A stretch of DNA of 64,000 bases from an uncultured Bacteroidales bacterium (GCA_900317745.1 ONHW01000018.1:1-64000), one strand, 5' to 3'. Counted from the stretch's first letter, positions 52,708-62,275 are shown. Notes: a model not told the origin generated them from the sequence alone. A program made the numbers and translations.

Positions 52708-53583
52708 TCAGATGTTTTGCAAATCTTGTTGTATCTGTTTTTTCAGTTCGTCCAGCGATGCAAAGTGGCGTTCTTCGCGTATGCGGTCAATCAGTCGCAA
52801 AGTAAGCGACTGATTGTACAGGTCGCCGGAGAAGCCGGGAATATGCACCTCAATCGTCTGATGGGTATTGCCAACGGTAGGATTTGTGCCGATATTCACC
52901 AACGCCGTTTTCTCGCAGCTTAGTGCTTTGCCGCTATTCTCGCCGTTTATCACAGCTATAGCCTTGTACACTCCTGCAGCGGGCACTAACTTGCTTGGAT
53001 CAGGCAGTATATTGGCTGTAGGAAAACCTATCTGCCGACCAATCATCCGCCCGTGCACTACCCTGCCCGACAACATATAATCGTAACCGAGCATTCGATT
53101 GGCGGCTTGAATGTCGCCGGCAGCAAGCAGATTACGTATCTTGGTGGACGACGGTCGCAACTCACCTTGGCTATACGGCAAGGCACGTATGATAGTTATA
53201 CCTACCTGCTTCGCCACGGCAGCATACTGTTCGTCAGTCATCTGTCCGTCAGAACCGAAATGATGGTTGTAGCCCATCAGCAGATGCTTGACTTTCCATC
53301 GATCAGCAAGATAGTCGAGAAACTGTAGTGCAGTGAGCGGTTGCACCTCGGCAAAGTCGAAGAAATGCACATCGCCGAACTGCCCTAACAAACGCTCGCG
53401 CTCCTCAGTGGTAGTGAGGAGCGGCGGGCAATCATGGGTTAACACGCCACGCGGGTGTTGCAGAAATGTGAAGATCAGCGCACGCTCATCATATTGCTCT
53501 GCATACCCGCGCAGTTGCTCAAACAAGTAACGGTGACCTTTATGTACTCCGTCAAAGAATCCTATTGTCGCTATTGCGGACAT
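52708..53583 (-). CDS. ribF: Bifunctional riboflavin kinase/FAD synthetase
   Basis: A cytoplasmic enzyme of 291 residues making FMN and FAD from riboflavin. The N-terminal adenylyltransferase domain has IGFFDGVHKGHRYL and MGYNHHFG. The C-terminal kinase domain has GRMIGQIGFPTANI, NIGTNPTVG and EVHIPGFSGDLYNQ. The start ATG at 53583 (MSAIATIGFFDG) is preferred over a start 12 bases earlier. It follows infB by 20 bases. FMN from this enzyme is needed by the NQR complex. Confidence 0.95.
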   Translation of the reverse strand: MSAIATIGFFDGVHKGHRYLFEQLRGYAEQYDERALIFTFLQHPRGVLTHDCPPLLTTTEERERLLGQFGDVHFFDFAEVQPLTALQFLDYLADRWKVKHLLMGYNHHFGSDGQMTDEQYAAVAKQVGITIIRALPYSQGELRPSSTKIRNLLAAGDIQAANRMLGYDYMLSGRVVHGRMIGRQIGFPTANILPDPSKLVPAAGVYKAIAVINGENSGKALSCEKTALVNIGTNPTVGNTHQTIEVHIPGFSGDLYNQSLTLRLIDRIREERHFASLDELKKQIQQDLQNI

Positions 53584-53603
53584 GAATAAAATCAATCGTC
53601 CGA

Positions 53604-56363
53604 TTAGAGAGACTTGGCTACTTCTATCTCCTCAAACGACTCGAGTATATCACCCTCCTTCAGGTCATCGTAAGCCTTCAGACTCAAGCCACACTCGGTG
53701 TTAACGCCGGCTTCCTTGATATCGTCCTTGACATGCTTGAGCGATGCCAGTTCGGCTGTCTTGATAACAATACCGTCACGAATGACGCGAACCTTGTTAC
53801 CACGCTTGATCTTACCTTCACGCACAATACAACCGGCAATCGTTCCTACCTTGCTGATATGGAAGGTCTGCAGCACCTCGACGGTAGCGGTAACCTCTTC
53901 CTTGATCTCCGGCGAAAGCATGCCTTCCATAGCGGCCTTGACCTCCTCGATAGCATCATAGATGATGGAATATACGCGTATATCCACCTCCTCTTGCTCC
54001 GCCATCTTCTTGGCCGAACCAGTAGGACGTACGTTGAAGCCTATGATGATGGCGTCGGATGCTGCTGCGAGCATCACATCGCTGTCGCTGACTGCACCTA
54101 CAGCCTTGTGGATAACGTTCACCTGAATATTCTCTGTCGAAAGTTTGATCATCGAGTCTGCCAGAGCCTCTGCCGAACCATCCACATCGGTCTTGATGAT
54201 CAGGTTCAGCTCCTTGAAGTCACCGATAGCCAGACGACGACCGATCTCCTCCAGTCCAACGTGTTTCTTGGTGCGGATAGACTGCTCACGCTGCAGTTGC
54301 TCGCGCTTCGAAGCGATATCTTTCGCCTCCTGCTCTGTCGGCAGTACGTTGAACTCGTCACCTGCCTGCGGTGCGCCGTTCAAGCCAAGAACCACAGCAG
54401 GCTCACCCGGCTTGGCGGCTTGTATGCGCTGACCGCGTTCGTTGAACATTGCCTTAACCTTGCCGTGGAACGTACCTGCGAGCAGTACATCGCCCATGTG
54501 TAGCGTTCCGTCGGATACGAGCACAGTAGCCACGTAGCCACGGCCTTTGTCCAACGACGACTCTATGATCGAACCTTTGGCACGGCGATTGGGATTAGCC
54601 TTCAGGTCAAGCATCTCTGCCTCGAGCAACACTTTGTCCAACAGTTCGTGAACACCTGTACCCTTCTTGGCAGATATGTCCTGACTCTGATACTTGCCAC
54701 CCCACTCCTCTACGAGCAGGTTCATGTTCGCCAGTTCCTCTTTGATCTTGTCAGGGTTCGCACCGGGCTTGTCGCACTTGTTGATGGCAAACACCATCGG
54801 TACGCCTGCCGCCTGTGCGTGGCTGATAGCCTCGCGGGTTTGCGGCATTACGCCATCGTCGGCTGCAACAATGATGATAGCTATATCCGTCACCTGTGCA
54901 CCACGTGCACGCATAGCGGTGAACGCTTCGTGACCCGGGGTATCCAGGAAGGTGATGTGTTTGCCCGATTCGCTGAGCTTGACGTTGTATGCACCAATGT
55001 GCTGCGTTATACCGCCCGCCTCACCGGCTATGACGTTTGTGTTACGTATGTGGTCGAGAAGCGATGTCTTACCGTGGTCAACGTGACCCATCACGGTTAC
55101 GATCGGTGCGCGAGGCTCCAAATCCTCCTCGCGGTATGCCTCCTCTTCCTCAGCAATCTGCTCGGCAACCTTGGCGCTGACATACTCCGTCTGGAAACCG
55201 AACTCTTCGGCAACAATATTGATTGTCTCGGCATCCAAACGCTGGTTGATACTTACCATCATACCCAGCGACATACATGTACCGATGATCTTCGTTACAG
55301 GCACGTTCATCATCACAGCCAGGTCGTTGGCAGTCACGAACTCGGTAAGTTTGAGCACCTTGCTCTGTGCCTGCTCCTGTGCACGTTCGGTAGCGGCCTT
55401 CTCACGCTCCTGCTCGCGGCGTTCGCGTTTGTGCTTGGATGTAGCGGTCTTACCCTTGTTACCTTGCAGACGTGCAATCGTCTCTTTTATCTGGCGCTGT
55501 ACCTCCTCGTCGTCCACCTCAACGCGTACGCCTTTCTTCTTCGAGGCGTTCTTGCCGCCCTTCTGGTTCTTGACGTCATTTACGTCCACCTTGTTCTGCT
55601 TGATACGCTCGCGTTTGCGTTTCTCACCACCGCCTTGTGCAGCGCGGCGTGCCTGCTCGCGTTCCTCACGTTCTTTCTTCTTCTCCTCCTTGGTCTTCTG
55701 ACGCGGATGAGTAGCCTGATTCAGCGTATCCAGGTCAATCTTGCCCACCACCTTCGGCTGGTTCTTCAGTACAGGTTTTCCGAGCGTGAATATCTCGGTT
55801 TTCTTGGTTTCGGGCTTTGGCTCTTCCGGCTCGGCTTGCGCAGCAGCATCCTGAGCAGCCTGTTTAGCTTTTTCGGCTTGTGCTTTAGCAGCCTCTTCGG
55901 CAGCAGCCTTTTCCGCCTCACGGCGTGCCTGTTCTTCCGCTTCGCGCTCTGCAGCGAGTCGTGCAGCTTCCTCCTCGGCTTTTCTTGCAGCCTCGGCGGC
56001 ACGTTGCGCTTCCTCGGCAGCTTTGCGGGCAGCCTCTTCTGCGGCTTTCTTCGCAGCCTCGGCAGCTTCCTGAGCAGCCTGACGCGCAGCTTCCGCCGCA
56101 CGACGGTCAGCCTCCTCTTGGGCAGAGTCCAGAGTGAGCACTTTCTGAATATCGCGTTCCTGGCGCTGCTGTTGTTGGCGCTCGGCCTCCAGTTTGAGAG
56201 CCAGATCCTTGCTGAACTCCTTGGCAAGTTTCATATATACATCGTCATCAATACGGAGGTTAGGATCCGTATCAATGTTCATACCATGTTTGCCTAAGAA
56301 TTCAACGGCAGTTGCCATGCCGATGTTCAGTTCCTTACACGCTTTAATCAGTTTTATTGCCAT
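53604..56363 (-). CDS. infB: Translation initiation factor IF-2
   Basis: The GTPase that brings initiator tRNA to the ribosome, 919 residues. After a short N-terminal domain there is a long low-complexity region rich in Ala, Glu, Arg and Lys (about residues 75-320), then the G domain with [22 protein letters not shown] and NKCDKPG, and domains II to IV. It belongs to the conserved rimP-nusA-infB operon. The large gap before a 549-residue antisense open frame (54648-56297) is explained by codon bias in this low-complexity region. Confidence 0.97.
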   Translation of the reverse strand: MAIKLIKACKELNIGMATAVEFLGKHGMNIDTDPNLRIDDDVYMKLAKEFSKDLALKLEAERQQQQRQERDIQKVLTLDSAQEEADRRAAEAARQAAQEAAEAAKKAAEEAARKAAEEAQRAAEAARKAEEEAARLAAEREAEEQARREAEKAAAEEAAKAQAEKAKQAAQDAAAQAEPEEPKPETKKTEIFTLGKPVLKNQPKVVGKIDLDTLNQATHPRQKTKEEKKKEREEREQARRAAQGGGEKRKRERIKQNKVDVNDVKNQKGGKNASKKKGVRVEVDDEEVQRQIKETIARLQGNKGKTATSKHKRERREQEREKAATERAQEQAQSKVLKLTEFVTANDLAVMMNVPVTKIIGTCMSLGMMVSINQRLDAETINIVAEEFGFQTEYVSAKVAEQIAEEEEAYREEDLEPRAPIVTVMGHVDHGKTSLLDHIRNTNVIAGEAGGITQHIGAYNVKLSESGKHITFLDTPGHEAFTAMRARGAQVTDIAIIIVAADDGVMPQTREAISHAQAAGVPMVFAINKCDKPGANPDKIKEELANMNLLVEEWGGKYQSQDISAKKGTGVHELLDKVLLEAEMLDLKANPNRRAKGSIIESSLDKGRGYVATVLVSDGTLHMGDVLLAGTFHGKVKAMFNERGQRIQAAKPGEPAVVLGLNGAPQAGDEFNVLPTEQEAKDIASKREQLQREQSIRTKKHVGLEEIGRRLAIGDFKELNLIIKTDVDGSAEALADSMIKLSTENIQVNVIHKAVGAVSDSDVMLAAASDAIIIGFNVRPTGSAKKMAEQEEVDIRVYSIIYDAIEEVKAAMEGMLSPEIKEEVTATVEVLQTFHISKVGTIAGCIVREGKIKRGNKVRVIRDGIVIKTAELASLKHVKDDIKEAGVNTECGLSLKAYDDLKEGDILESFEEIEVAKSL

Positions 56364-56451
56364 AGTACAAATTTATACTGTTTATTCTTATATTAGTGAG
56401 GTCTGTCCCTCTATACTATTCTTGATTTTGTTTTTGAGCAGAAATCAAAAA

Positions 56452-57711
56452 TCAATCATCAGCGAACTCAGCCTCAAGTATGCGGATTACATCGTCGATG
56501 GTCTCTTCCTCAAGGTCAGTACGCTTGATCAGTTCGTCTTTGTCAACCGCCAGCACAGCCTTGGCTGTATCCAGTCCGGCAGCTTTCAGGGCATCGATCA
56601 CCCACTGGTCGATCTCGTCGTTGAACTCCTCCAGATAGATATCCTCGATATCCTCGCCCTCCATCTCACGGTAAACCTCTATCTCATAACCTGTCAGCAT
56701 GCTGGCAAGCTTGATGTTGTAACCACCCTTACCGATGGCAAGACTTACCTCCTCGCTCTTCAGATAAACTTCGGCTTTCTTCTCCTCCTCATTGATGGTC
56801 ATCGACGATATTTTCGCAGGCGACAATGCGCGCTGGATATACAGATTGATGTTCGAGCTGTAGTTGATCACGTCGATGTTCTCGTTGCGCAACTCTCGAA
56901 CTATACCGTGAATACGTGCACCTTTTATACCTACGCATGCGCCCACGGGATCAATGCGGTCGTCAAAGCTCTGCACAGCTACTTTTGCACGCTCACCCGG
57001 GATACGGGCGATGTTCTTTATACCGATCAGACCGTCATGCACCTCGGGCACCTCCTGCTCGAACAATCGCTGCAGGAACAGCGGACTCGTACGGCTCAGG
57101 ATGATCTTCGGGTTCTGGTTCTTGTTATCCACTTGTACGACTACGGCGCGAACGGTATCACCCTTGCGGTAGAAGTCGGTAGGAATCTGGTTCTGCTTGG
57201 GCAGGTAGAGCTCGTTGTTCTCTTCGTCCAGCAGCAGCATCTCTTTCTTCCATACCTGGTAGAGCTCACCGCTGACGATCTGTCCGAGTTTCTCGCTGTA
57301 ACGCATATACAGGTCTTCCTTCTTCAGATCCAGGATCTTCGTTGCCAGCGTCTGACGCAGGTTCAGAATCATACGGCGACCGAACACGCTGAAATCCACG
57401 CGGTCGGTAACTTCCTCGCCAACCTCTGCTTCGTCGTCGAGCTTGAGTGCATCGCTCAGAGCGATCTGCGTATTCTCGTTGGCTACGTCGTCATCCTCCA
57501 TCACCAGACGGTTACGGTACACCTCCAGGTCACCTTTGTCAGGGTTGATAATCACGTCGTAGTTTGCGTCCGTACCGTACATCTTGGCGATAACGCTGCG
57601 GAACGACTCCTCAAGCACGTTGATCAATGTCTGCTTGTCAATGTTCTTGAACTCCTTGAAGTCCTTGAAAATCTCAATCAAATTGATTGAATCAGTTTTT
57701 TTTGTTGCCAT
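56452..57711 (-). CDS. nusA: Transcription termination/antitermination factor NusA
   Basis: An RNA polymerase-binding factor of 419 residues with the N-terminal domain, an S1 domain (VVVQVDNKNQNPKIILSRTS) and two KH domains (VGACVGIKGARIHGIVREL; AIGKGGYNIKLASMLTGYEI). The C-terminal acidic repeats of some NusA proteins are short here. It lies between rimP and infB. In other bacteria NusA represses its own operon. Short repeats occur on both sides of the rimP gene. Confidence 0.96.
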   Translation of the reverse strand: MATKKTDSINLIEIFKDFKEFKNIDKQTLINVLEESFRSVIAKMYGTDANYDVIINPDKGDLEVYRNRLVMEDDDVANENTQIALSDALKLDDEAEVGEEVTDRVDFSVFGRRMILNLRQTLATKILDLKKEDLYMRYSEKLGQIVSGELYQVWKKEMLLLDEENNELYLPKQNQIPTDFYRKGDTVRAVVVQVDNKNQNPKIILSRTSPLFLQRLFEQEVPEVHDGLIGIKNIARIPGERAKVAVQSFDDRIDPVGACVGIKGARIHGIVRELRNENIDVINYSSNINLYIQRALSPAKISSMTINEEEKKAEVYLKSEEVSLAIGKGGYNIKLASMLTGYEIEVYREMEGEDIEDIYLEEFNDEIDQWVIDALKAAGLDTAKAVLAVDKDELIKRTDLEEETIDDVIRILEAEFADD

Positions 57712-57746
57712 TATTTTGTGTTGTTATAATTCTCACTTTCTATCCT

Positions 57747-57787
57747 CTCTCAGCGCAGCGGTCTGTCTTCTCTCAGCGCAGCGGTCT
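57747..57787. repeat. Two 18-base direct repeats between rimP and nusA
   Basis: CTCTCAGCGCAGCGGTCT at 57747-57764 and again at 57770-57787, with a period of 23. The second ends just before the rimP stop region. A degenerate relative (GTCAGCCACAGGCGGTCTCT) lies upstream of rimP near 58279-58298. Confidence 0.8.
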
Positions 57788-57789
57788 AA

Positions 57790-58260
57790 TCACAGTTTCA
57801 GGTCGTACTTGACGTATTTCGGTTCGCCGTACGCCCATGTGCGGGTGATAACCTGCGTCTGTTTGCGCTTCTTGCCCTCCACAGCCACTTTCTCCTCGCT
57901 GTCCACACTGAATGTCTCTTCATCCACGCTCACGAGTTGTCCGCGATACTTCTTGCCGTCGGCAGCCAGCACTTCTACTTCGTGCCCGAGGTGCTTCTGA
58001 TACTGCAGCTTCGTCTTGAACGGATCCACCAGGCTCACGCTACCGACCTCCAGCGCATAATCCGGCTCGCCTTGTGCTTCCAGATAATCCACCAGCACCC
58101 TGTTCAATTCGCCGCAGAAATCCACATCAGTGCCTTCCAGCCGGTCCACCTCAACGAGGATCGAGTTATCAGGGCGGATAGCTAACGTTATCAGTTCGTA
58201 GCCTGTTCCGGCTATGAATTGCTCAATGCAGGTACGTATGTCTTGTTCGGATGTCATCAT
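57790..58260 (-). CDS. rimP: Ribosome maturation factor RimP
   Basis: A 30S ribosome maturation factor of 156 residues. The N-terminal domain includes LITLAIRPDNSILVEVD and EVGSVSLVDPFKTKLQYQKH (family consensus EVSSPGLDRPL is weakly kept), and the C-terminal domain begins KKYRGQLVSVDEETFSV. It is the first gene of rimP-nusA-infB. Two ATG codons lie side by side at the start. Its promoter is at 58356-58386, with a 95-base leader that contains a hairpin. Confidence 0.9.
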   Translation of the reverse strand: MMTSEQDIRTCIEQFIAGTGYELITLAIRPDNSILVEVDRLEGTDVDFCGELNRVLVDYLEAQGEPDYALEVGSVSLVDPFKTKLQYQKHLGHEVEVLAADGKKYRGQLVSVDEETFSVDSEEKVAVEGKKRKQTQVITRTWAYGEPKYVKYDLKL

Positions 58261-58355
58261 AATCTTTTTTCTCTCTTCTGTCAGCCACAGGCGGTCTCTC
58301 TTCTATTCTTAACGCGAGAGGAGACCTTTTCGGGTCCCCTCATTCATTTCGCTTA

Positions 58356-58386
58356 CAAAGATAATAAATATTTTGCAAATTTGCAA
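58356..58386 (-). promoter_or_regulatory. Promoter of rimP-nusA-infB
   Basis: Minus strand TATCTTTG (plus CAAAGATA, 58356-58363) and TTG (plus CAA, 58384-58386), spacing 20. Confidence 0.65.
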
Positions 58387-58473
58387 GTGTTTGGGTTATT
58401 TTTTTTGCAAAACATTTATTTTTCGGCATTTCTGCCACACGCAGACTACATATTACGGATATACGTTCAATTA

Positions 58474-58540
58474 CGCGACCATCACGGGACCATCTCCCGA
58501 GAACGACCTAATGAGAACTCCACGAGAACGCACCGAGAAC
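58474..58540. repeat. 11-base degenerate tandem repeat, copy 3
   Basis: Six 11-base units in register: CGCGACCATCA, CGGGACCATCT, CCCGAGAACGA, CCTAATGAGAA, CTCCACGAGAA, CGCACCGAGAA. The first two match the array at 6108-6140 closely; the last three form a second motif ending CGAGAA. Confidence 0.75.
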
Positions 58541-58605
58541 AGTTCATTATTTATTCGCCACCCTTCAAAAGTATCATATTTTTGTTAACATAGTCTATTC
58601 ACAGG

Positions 58606-59664
58606 TTATGCCTTAATGAGCAGATGATGGTTAGCGAGGGGATGCGTGAGGAGTTGTTGCGCCAATTCGGGTGTAGCCTGCAGCCATACTTGTGTGCGGC
58701 ACAGGTTCGGCTCGTACTGGTTAGCTACGAGTTCTACAGGCTCATCCACCAGGTGCTTCAGATCGCCCGACAACTTCATCAGGCGGTACTTGCCGAGTGG
58801 CAGTTCGCCATGGATTCCTACTCCTATGCCCGATTCAAAATGCGTGTCATACACGTGCGAACTCGTCATCTTCAGCGGAATCGTGCAGTGGGCGAACAGC
58901 ATCCGCCCGTCGTCACCGATGCGCGCAGGATTAACCTGAAAACCTATCTGGCCGTACTTCTGCTTGGCGAGAATCATCGTCAGCAGCAAGGGTATATCTC
59001 CCTCGCAGGACGCAGGTATACCTTCGTCGTTCAGGTGACTGAGTGCAATGCAACCGGTGTTCTTCACCGTGGTCAGCAGGTCGAAGCAGCGCAGCGTCAG
59101 CCCGTTTAATTCATAGCGTGCAACCAGCTCTTTCAGTCGTTCGTATATCCGCTCTGCACCCGTTATTCCGCTATCGACTTCACCGAGCGAAGTAACTTCT
59201 GCAATCGGGATGTGCACCATTCGTATGCCCGTTTGTTCAAAGACATATTTATCATCTACATGCGAAGCAATCAGCCAATCCGAGGGTTCACCCACTACGC
59301 CCAACCGCAGTCCGGCGTGCGGAAGACACTCTTTTGAAAGCGGTGGTTCAGCTGCCGGCAAAGCGGGCTGACAAACATCGGTTATCTGCTCCGGCGAGGT
59401 GAGCACGCGTCCTGTACCGCCATGCTGATTGATCCACGACAGTATCTCCAGCGAGGCTGCCAACGAGTTGCTCTGACCGGACGCAAGCAGGTAGATTGGT
59501 TCGGCCAGCGACACCTTGCCGGTGTTGACCAGCTTGAGGAACAAAGCCTCTGTACCGCCTGTCAAAACGGCTACACACTGATGGGCACTCACCCACTCTT
59601 CGGGCAAGTTAAACGGAAGACTCAATGCCTCCTTATGCATGTTTGAGGAAATGGTTTGTAACAT
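58606..59664 (-). CDS. Fucose/arabinose isomerase-like protein
   Basis: A protein of 352 residues related to the L-fucose isomerase-like fold, with a shortened N-terminal part. LGVVGEPSDWLIAS, NTGCIALSHLNDEGIPASCE (the acidic metal-ligand region) and YDTHFESGIGVGIHGELPLG fit the isomerase C-terminal domain, where Glu and His ligands are expected. It may isomerise a sugar or have lost activity, since true FucI enzymes are about 590 residues long. It has its own promoter at 59725-59756. The sugar is not known. Confidence 0.75.
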   Translation of the reverse strand: MLQTISSNMHKEALSLPFNLPEEWVSAHQCVAVLTGGTEALFLKLVNTGKVSLAEPIYLLASGQSNSLAASLEILSWINQHGGTGRVLTSPEQITDVCQPALPAAEPPLSKECLPHAGLRLGVVGEPSDWLIASHVDDKYVFEQTGIRMVHIPIAEVTSLGEVDSGITGAERIYERLKELVARYELNGLTLRCFDLLTTVKNTGCIALSHLNDEGIPASCEGDIPLLLTMILAKQKYGQIGFQVNPARIGDDGRMLFAHCTIPLKMTSSHVYDTHFESGIGVGIHGELPLGKYRLMKLSGDLKHLVDEPVELVANQYEPNLCRTQVWLQATPELAQQLLTHPLANHHLLIKA

Positions 59665-59724
59665 GGTATATTTTTGATTTTGGATTTTTGATTTCAGATT
59701 TTTTGATTATTCTGCTTCATTGCG

Positions 59725-59756
59725 CAAAGTTACGAAAATTTTTTGAGTTATGCAAA
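59725..59756 (-). promoter_or_regulatory. Promoter of the isomerase-like gene
   Basis: Minus strand TAACTTTG (plus CAAAGTTA, 59725-59732) and TTTG (plus CAAA, 59753-59756), spacing 20. The leader is about 55 bases. Confidence 0.75.
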
Positions 59757-59875
59757 TAATTCATAAAAAATAATCGTTCGAACGCATGTGAGATAAGAAA
59801 AATAAATGCACATTTGCAAATATTTCATGAAAAAAATTGTTCGAGTGCAGCAAGAAAGCAATTGCAGGTTAGCGG
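59751..59875. repeat. Dispersed promoter-attached repeat, copies B and C in tandem
   Basis: TGCAAATAATTCATAAAAAATAATCGTTCGAACG-type sequence (copy B, from 59751) is followed by a related copy (from 59813: TGCAAATATTTCATG, GTTCGAGTGCAGCAAG). The second copy aligns with 37961-38035. Copy B contains the -33 element of the isomerase promoter; copy C has no -7 element at the right distance. Confidence 0.5.
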
Positions 59876-61206
59876 ACAGTATATTCCGTTTTGAGGTACT
59901 CGTTGTTAGGCACGGCGCTAACGGCTTCGAGCCAGACGTAGTTGTTGTAACGAACGCGCTCGTTCTGATAGCCCATATAAATGGTGCGGTTGCCTTTAGT
60001 GGGAATACGTCCGTTGCAAGACTGCGTACCCATGGTAGAATAATCGACGCTGTATTGCAGTTTGGCAGGATTGGCTCCGTCCTGGAACTTTTTTGCCTGA
60101 TCTGCACTATAGAACACGTACATATTGATGTATGCCTCTTCCTCGCGCGGTGGCTGGTTCTCACCGAGCAAGAGTTCGAACAGACCGGAGCCATGTGACG
60201 AGTTGCGTTCGTAGAGAGGAATACCCAGGAACTTGACTTTCTTGTAAGATTTCAACATATTGTCGCCAAACTTACCATCGGACGAGCGTTGCCCTTCGTT
60301 GGTGGATATGCGCAACGAATACAGCACATCTTTTGCGCCGGCTGGTACCTGAATAGCGACAATAGCCCTATCAGCATTCGTTGTGCCGGAGAACGTGGCT
60401 TTCAGTTGGCTGCGGAGCGTGAACTTGCGCGGTTCTTCAAACAGGTTTTGCATCTTGATGCCAGGAATCGCTCTGACACGAAAATCGCCTTTCTGTCCTT
60501 CAACCTCGCGCGACTCGACGGTCTTGGTGGTGAATGCACGATTGACTGAGTTAGGTTTGTATGCGATGTCAATGCTTGCGTATTGGCGGCCTTTGGGATT
60601 GATCTCCAGCAGATAAACAGCTGAGAACTTGATGTCGAGCGAATCCTTGACAAGTTTCTTGCCGATATAGGACTTGAGCAGTTGCCGGCTGTCGGTATTA
60701 TAGATGCGGATGTCGGCAGGTTTCTCGGTTTCGATGTTCAGCATCAGTTTGTCGCCCCGCTCGAGATAAACGGGATATTCTGCCGTTTCAGAGAGCAGTT
60801 CTTCCGGTTTGCTGATGAGCGTATGTGGTTTGTTGCAGACGTTCTGCTGAATCTTATAGGGTAATTGCTGTTTTACCTCATTTATAAGCTCGTTGACCTG
60901 CTGCGCCATCGCCAGATCTGCCGAATCAAGTTCGGCGGCGTTGTAATTGAGCGACAGTTCATTGCCCAGGCGCTGCAGTTCGTCAACACCTTGCAGCGTG
61001 GTGTACTGCTGCGGATCAGCCAGCTTGCGCTGCAGGACATCCACCTGTTGCATGGTTTTCTGGCATTCGGATTTGAATGCATCTTCCGCGCTCTGTGTTT
61101 GCTGTTGTGCTGCCTGCTGCCCGTCGGCAGATGTTTTTGCAGACTTGCCACCACATGCGGCGAGTGCCACGGCAGTGATTAGGATAAGGATAGATTTGGT
61201 TTTCAT
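59869..61206 (-). CDS. Large hypothetical lipoprotein
   Basis: A 445-residue predicted lipoprotein (MKTKSILILITAVALAAC, Cys18). A Gln/Ala/Ser-rich linker and a helical segment (about residues 40-115) are followed by beta-rich domains (YPVYLERGDKLMLNIETEKP; IRIYNTDSRQLLKSYIGKKL; RAIVAIQVPAGAKDVLYSLR). I do not recognise a characterised family. It has a strong promoter at 61272-61303 and its 3' end lies in the dispersed repeat region. Confidence 0.75.
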   Translation of the reverse strand: MKTKSILILITAVALAACGGKSAKTSADGQQAAQQQTQSAEDAFKSECQKTMQQVDVLQRKLADPQQYTTLQGVDELQRLGNELSLNYNAAELDSADLAMAQQVNELINEVKQQLPYKIQQNVCNKPHTLISKPEELLSETAEYPVYLERGDKLMLNIETEKPADIRIYNTDSRQLLKSYIGKKLVKDSLDIKFSAVYLLEINPKGRQYASIDIAYKPNSVNRAFTTKTVESREVEGQKGDFRVRAIPGIKMQNLFEEPRKFTLRSQLKATFSGTTNADRAIVAIQVPAGAKDVLYSLRISTNEGQRSSDGKFGDNMLKSYKKVKFLGIPLYERNSSHGSGLFELLLGENQPPREEEAYINMYVFYSADQAKKFQDGANPAKLQYSVDYSTMGTQSCNGRIPTKGNRTIYMGYQNERVRYNNYVWLEAVSAVPNNEYLKTEYTVR

Positions 61207-61271
61207 GAGTGTATATAGCTTATTGTTTATTCTTTTTAAGGCATACAGGATAACCGAATGAATTTAGATTG

Positions 61272-61303
61272 CAAAGATACAAAAAATATTTGATATTTGC
61301 AAA
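61272..61303 (-). promoter_or_regulatory. Promoter of the large lipoprotein gene
   Basis: Minus strand TATCTTTG (plus CAAAGATA, 61272-61279) and TTTG (plus CAAA, 61300-61303), spacing 20. Confidence 0.8.
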
Positions 61304-61399
61304 TTTCTTTTTAGTTCTTTTCTTAATGTAGCAAAGAAAACAGATTTTTTATGCAAAAACACGAAAACAGCACATAAACATCATTTTTTTACTTAAAAG

Positions 61400-61428
61400 T
61401 TTGCAAATTCGGATTTTTTGTATCTTTG
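61400..61428 (+). promoter_or_regulatory. Promoter of the broken antitoxin gene
   Basis: TTTG (61400-61403) and TATCTTTG (61421-61428), spacing 17, shorter than the usual 20. AGGAGG at 61470-61475 follows as a ribosome site. Confidence 0.55.
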
Positions 61429-61482
61429 CAGTCAAAATGAAATCATATTGAAATCAAATATCATCAAATAGGAGGAACAATT

Positions 61483-61755
61483 ATGGCACAAACAGCAAGC
61501 AGTTTGACGCTCTCTGCGAGCAATTCGGTATGAGTGTGAATGCGGCAGTGAATGTATTTATCAATGCCGTTGTTCGTACGCGCTCTATTCCCTTTGAGAT
61601 TAGCGCAAAAGAAGATCAAACGCGCACTGGAAGCGTTCTATGCTCCCCACCCGGAAACCCCAGAGTTGACATTGGATGAGATTAACGAAGAGATTCGTGC
61701 TGCTCGTCGTGAGCGTAAGGAACGTTTGGCACGCGAGAACGCCGAAAAACATTGA
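61483..61755 (+). pseudogene. Broken RelB/DinJ-family antitoxin
   Basis: Three pieces of a DinJ/RelB antitoxin lie in alternating frames. ATG at 61483 gives MAQTAS; the next frame begins at 61500 with QFDALCEQFGMSVNAAVNVF, then INAVVRTRSIPFEISAKEDQ, the ribbon-helix-helix core with the family PFEI motif; the last piece (ALEAFYAPHPETPELTLDEI, then NEEIRAARRERKERLARENA) returns to the first frame and stops at 61755. About ten residues (the VTVRMD..LK strand) are missing after MAQTAS, and a second small frame change lies near 61605-61625. The promoter and Shine-Dalgarno are still good. No RelE/YafQ toxin gene follows. Confidence 0.8.
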
Positions 61756-61781
61756 TCCGCGAGTGGTTACTCCGGCGCAAT

Positions 61782-61836
61782 TTTTCAATGAATATTTGAA
61801 TGAAATAGAAACTAAAATTTTCAATGAATATTTGAA
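61782..61836. repeat. 19-base direct repeats downstream of the antitoxin
   Basis: TTTTCAATGAATATTTGAA at 61782-61800 and again at 61818-61836. Each is followed by a version of ATAGAAACTAAAA. This looks like a recent local duplication in the place where a toxin gene would be expected. Confidence 0.85.
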
Positions 61837-61930
61837 ATAGAAATTAAAAAAATCCCGTACTGGCAGTATGGCAAATGATATGATTGTCCATTTTGCAAGC
61901 AGGAGAGCGATTTGGCTCCCCTGCATTGTG

Positions 61931-62272
61931 TTATGAGAAAATGTTGTGCTGCGTTTTGGAATATTTGTTGTAGTTCATCAAGACCTGCTTGATTTGTTTG
62001 CAAGCAGATTTGTCAAGGCAACGGGCAGTGAGTTTGCCACCAACGGCCTGAATGGTTATATCCGCACCAATTAAGTGCTCGTCAACCACCACGCGGCGGA
62101 TAAAGCGGAAAGCCAGCGTATCTTCGTCAACACCGATCAGGTACTTGTTGCGCTTGCGGATAGTGATGGTTTGTTCATCGGTGTCAATCTCTATTTGCCA
62201 CGGTGTCAATATATCCGCAGCACGGCCATTAGCCAACAATGCGGCTTCGGAAGAAGAATATTTGTAAGTCAT
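61931..62272 (-). CDS. Small hypothetical protein
   Basis: A soluble protein of 113 residues starting MTYKYSSSEAALLANGRAAD, with alternating beta strands (PWQIEIDTDEQTITIRKRNK; LAFRFIRRVVVDEHLIGADI) and a C-terminal helix (KSACKQIKQVLMNYNKY). The pattern, several beta strands capped by one helix, resembles a pleckstrin-homology-like fold, but no family was recognised. It follows the YkvA gene by three bases, so the two are probably cotranscribed. Confidence 0.65.
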   Translation of the reverse strand: MTYKYSSSEAALLANGRAADILTPWQIEIDTDEQTITIRKRNKYLIGVDEDTLAFRFIRRVVVDEHLIGADITIQAVGGKLTARCLDKSACKQIKQVLMNYNKYSKTQHNIFS

Positions 62273-62275
62273 GGA

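Larger units (their letters stand above)
58261..58605. other. Intergenic region upstream of rimP
   Basis: This 345-base gap holds the rimP leader with a hairpin (GAGGAGACC/GGTCCCCTC, about 58317-58340), the rimP promoter (58356-58386), an AT-rich stretch, the 11-base repeat array (58474-58540), and the unmarked 3' flank of the isomerase-like gene. No coding frame is convincing. Confidence 0.6.

Noticed and set aside
54648..56297. 549-residue open frame antisense to infB
   Set aside because: It mirrors the low-complexity Ala/Glu/Arg region of IF-2; Leu/Phe/Cys-rich translation with no domains is a codon-bias shadow.
61756..61930. A toxin gene after the DinJ-like antitoxin
   Set aside because: All frames are short and interrupted; the interval mainly holds a 19-base duplication and AT-rich DNA.
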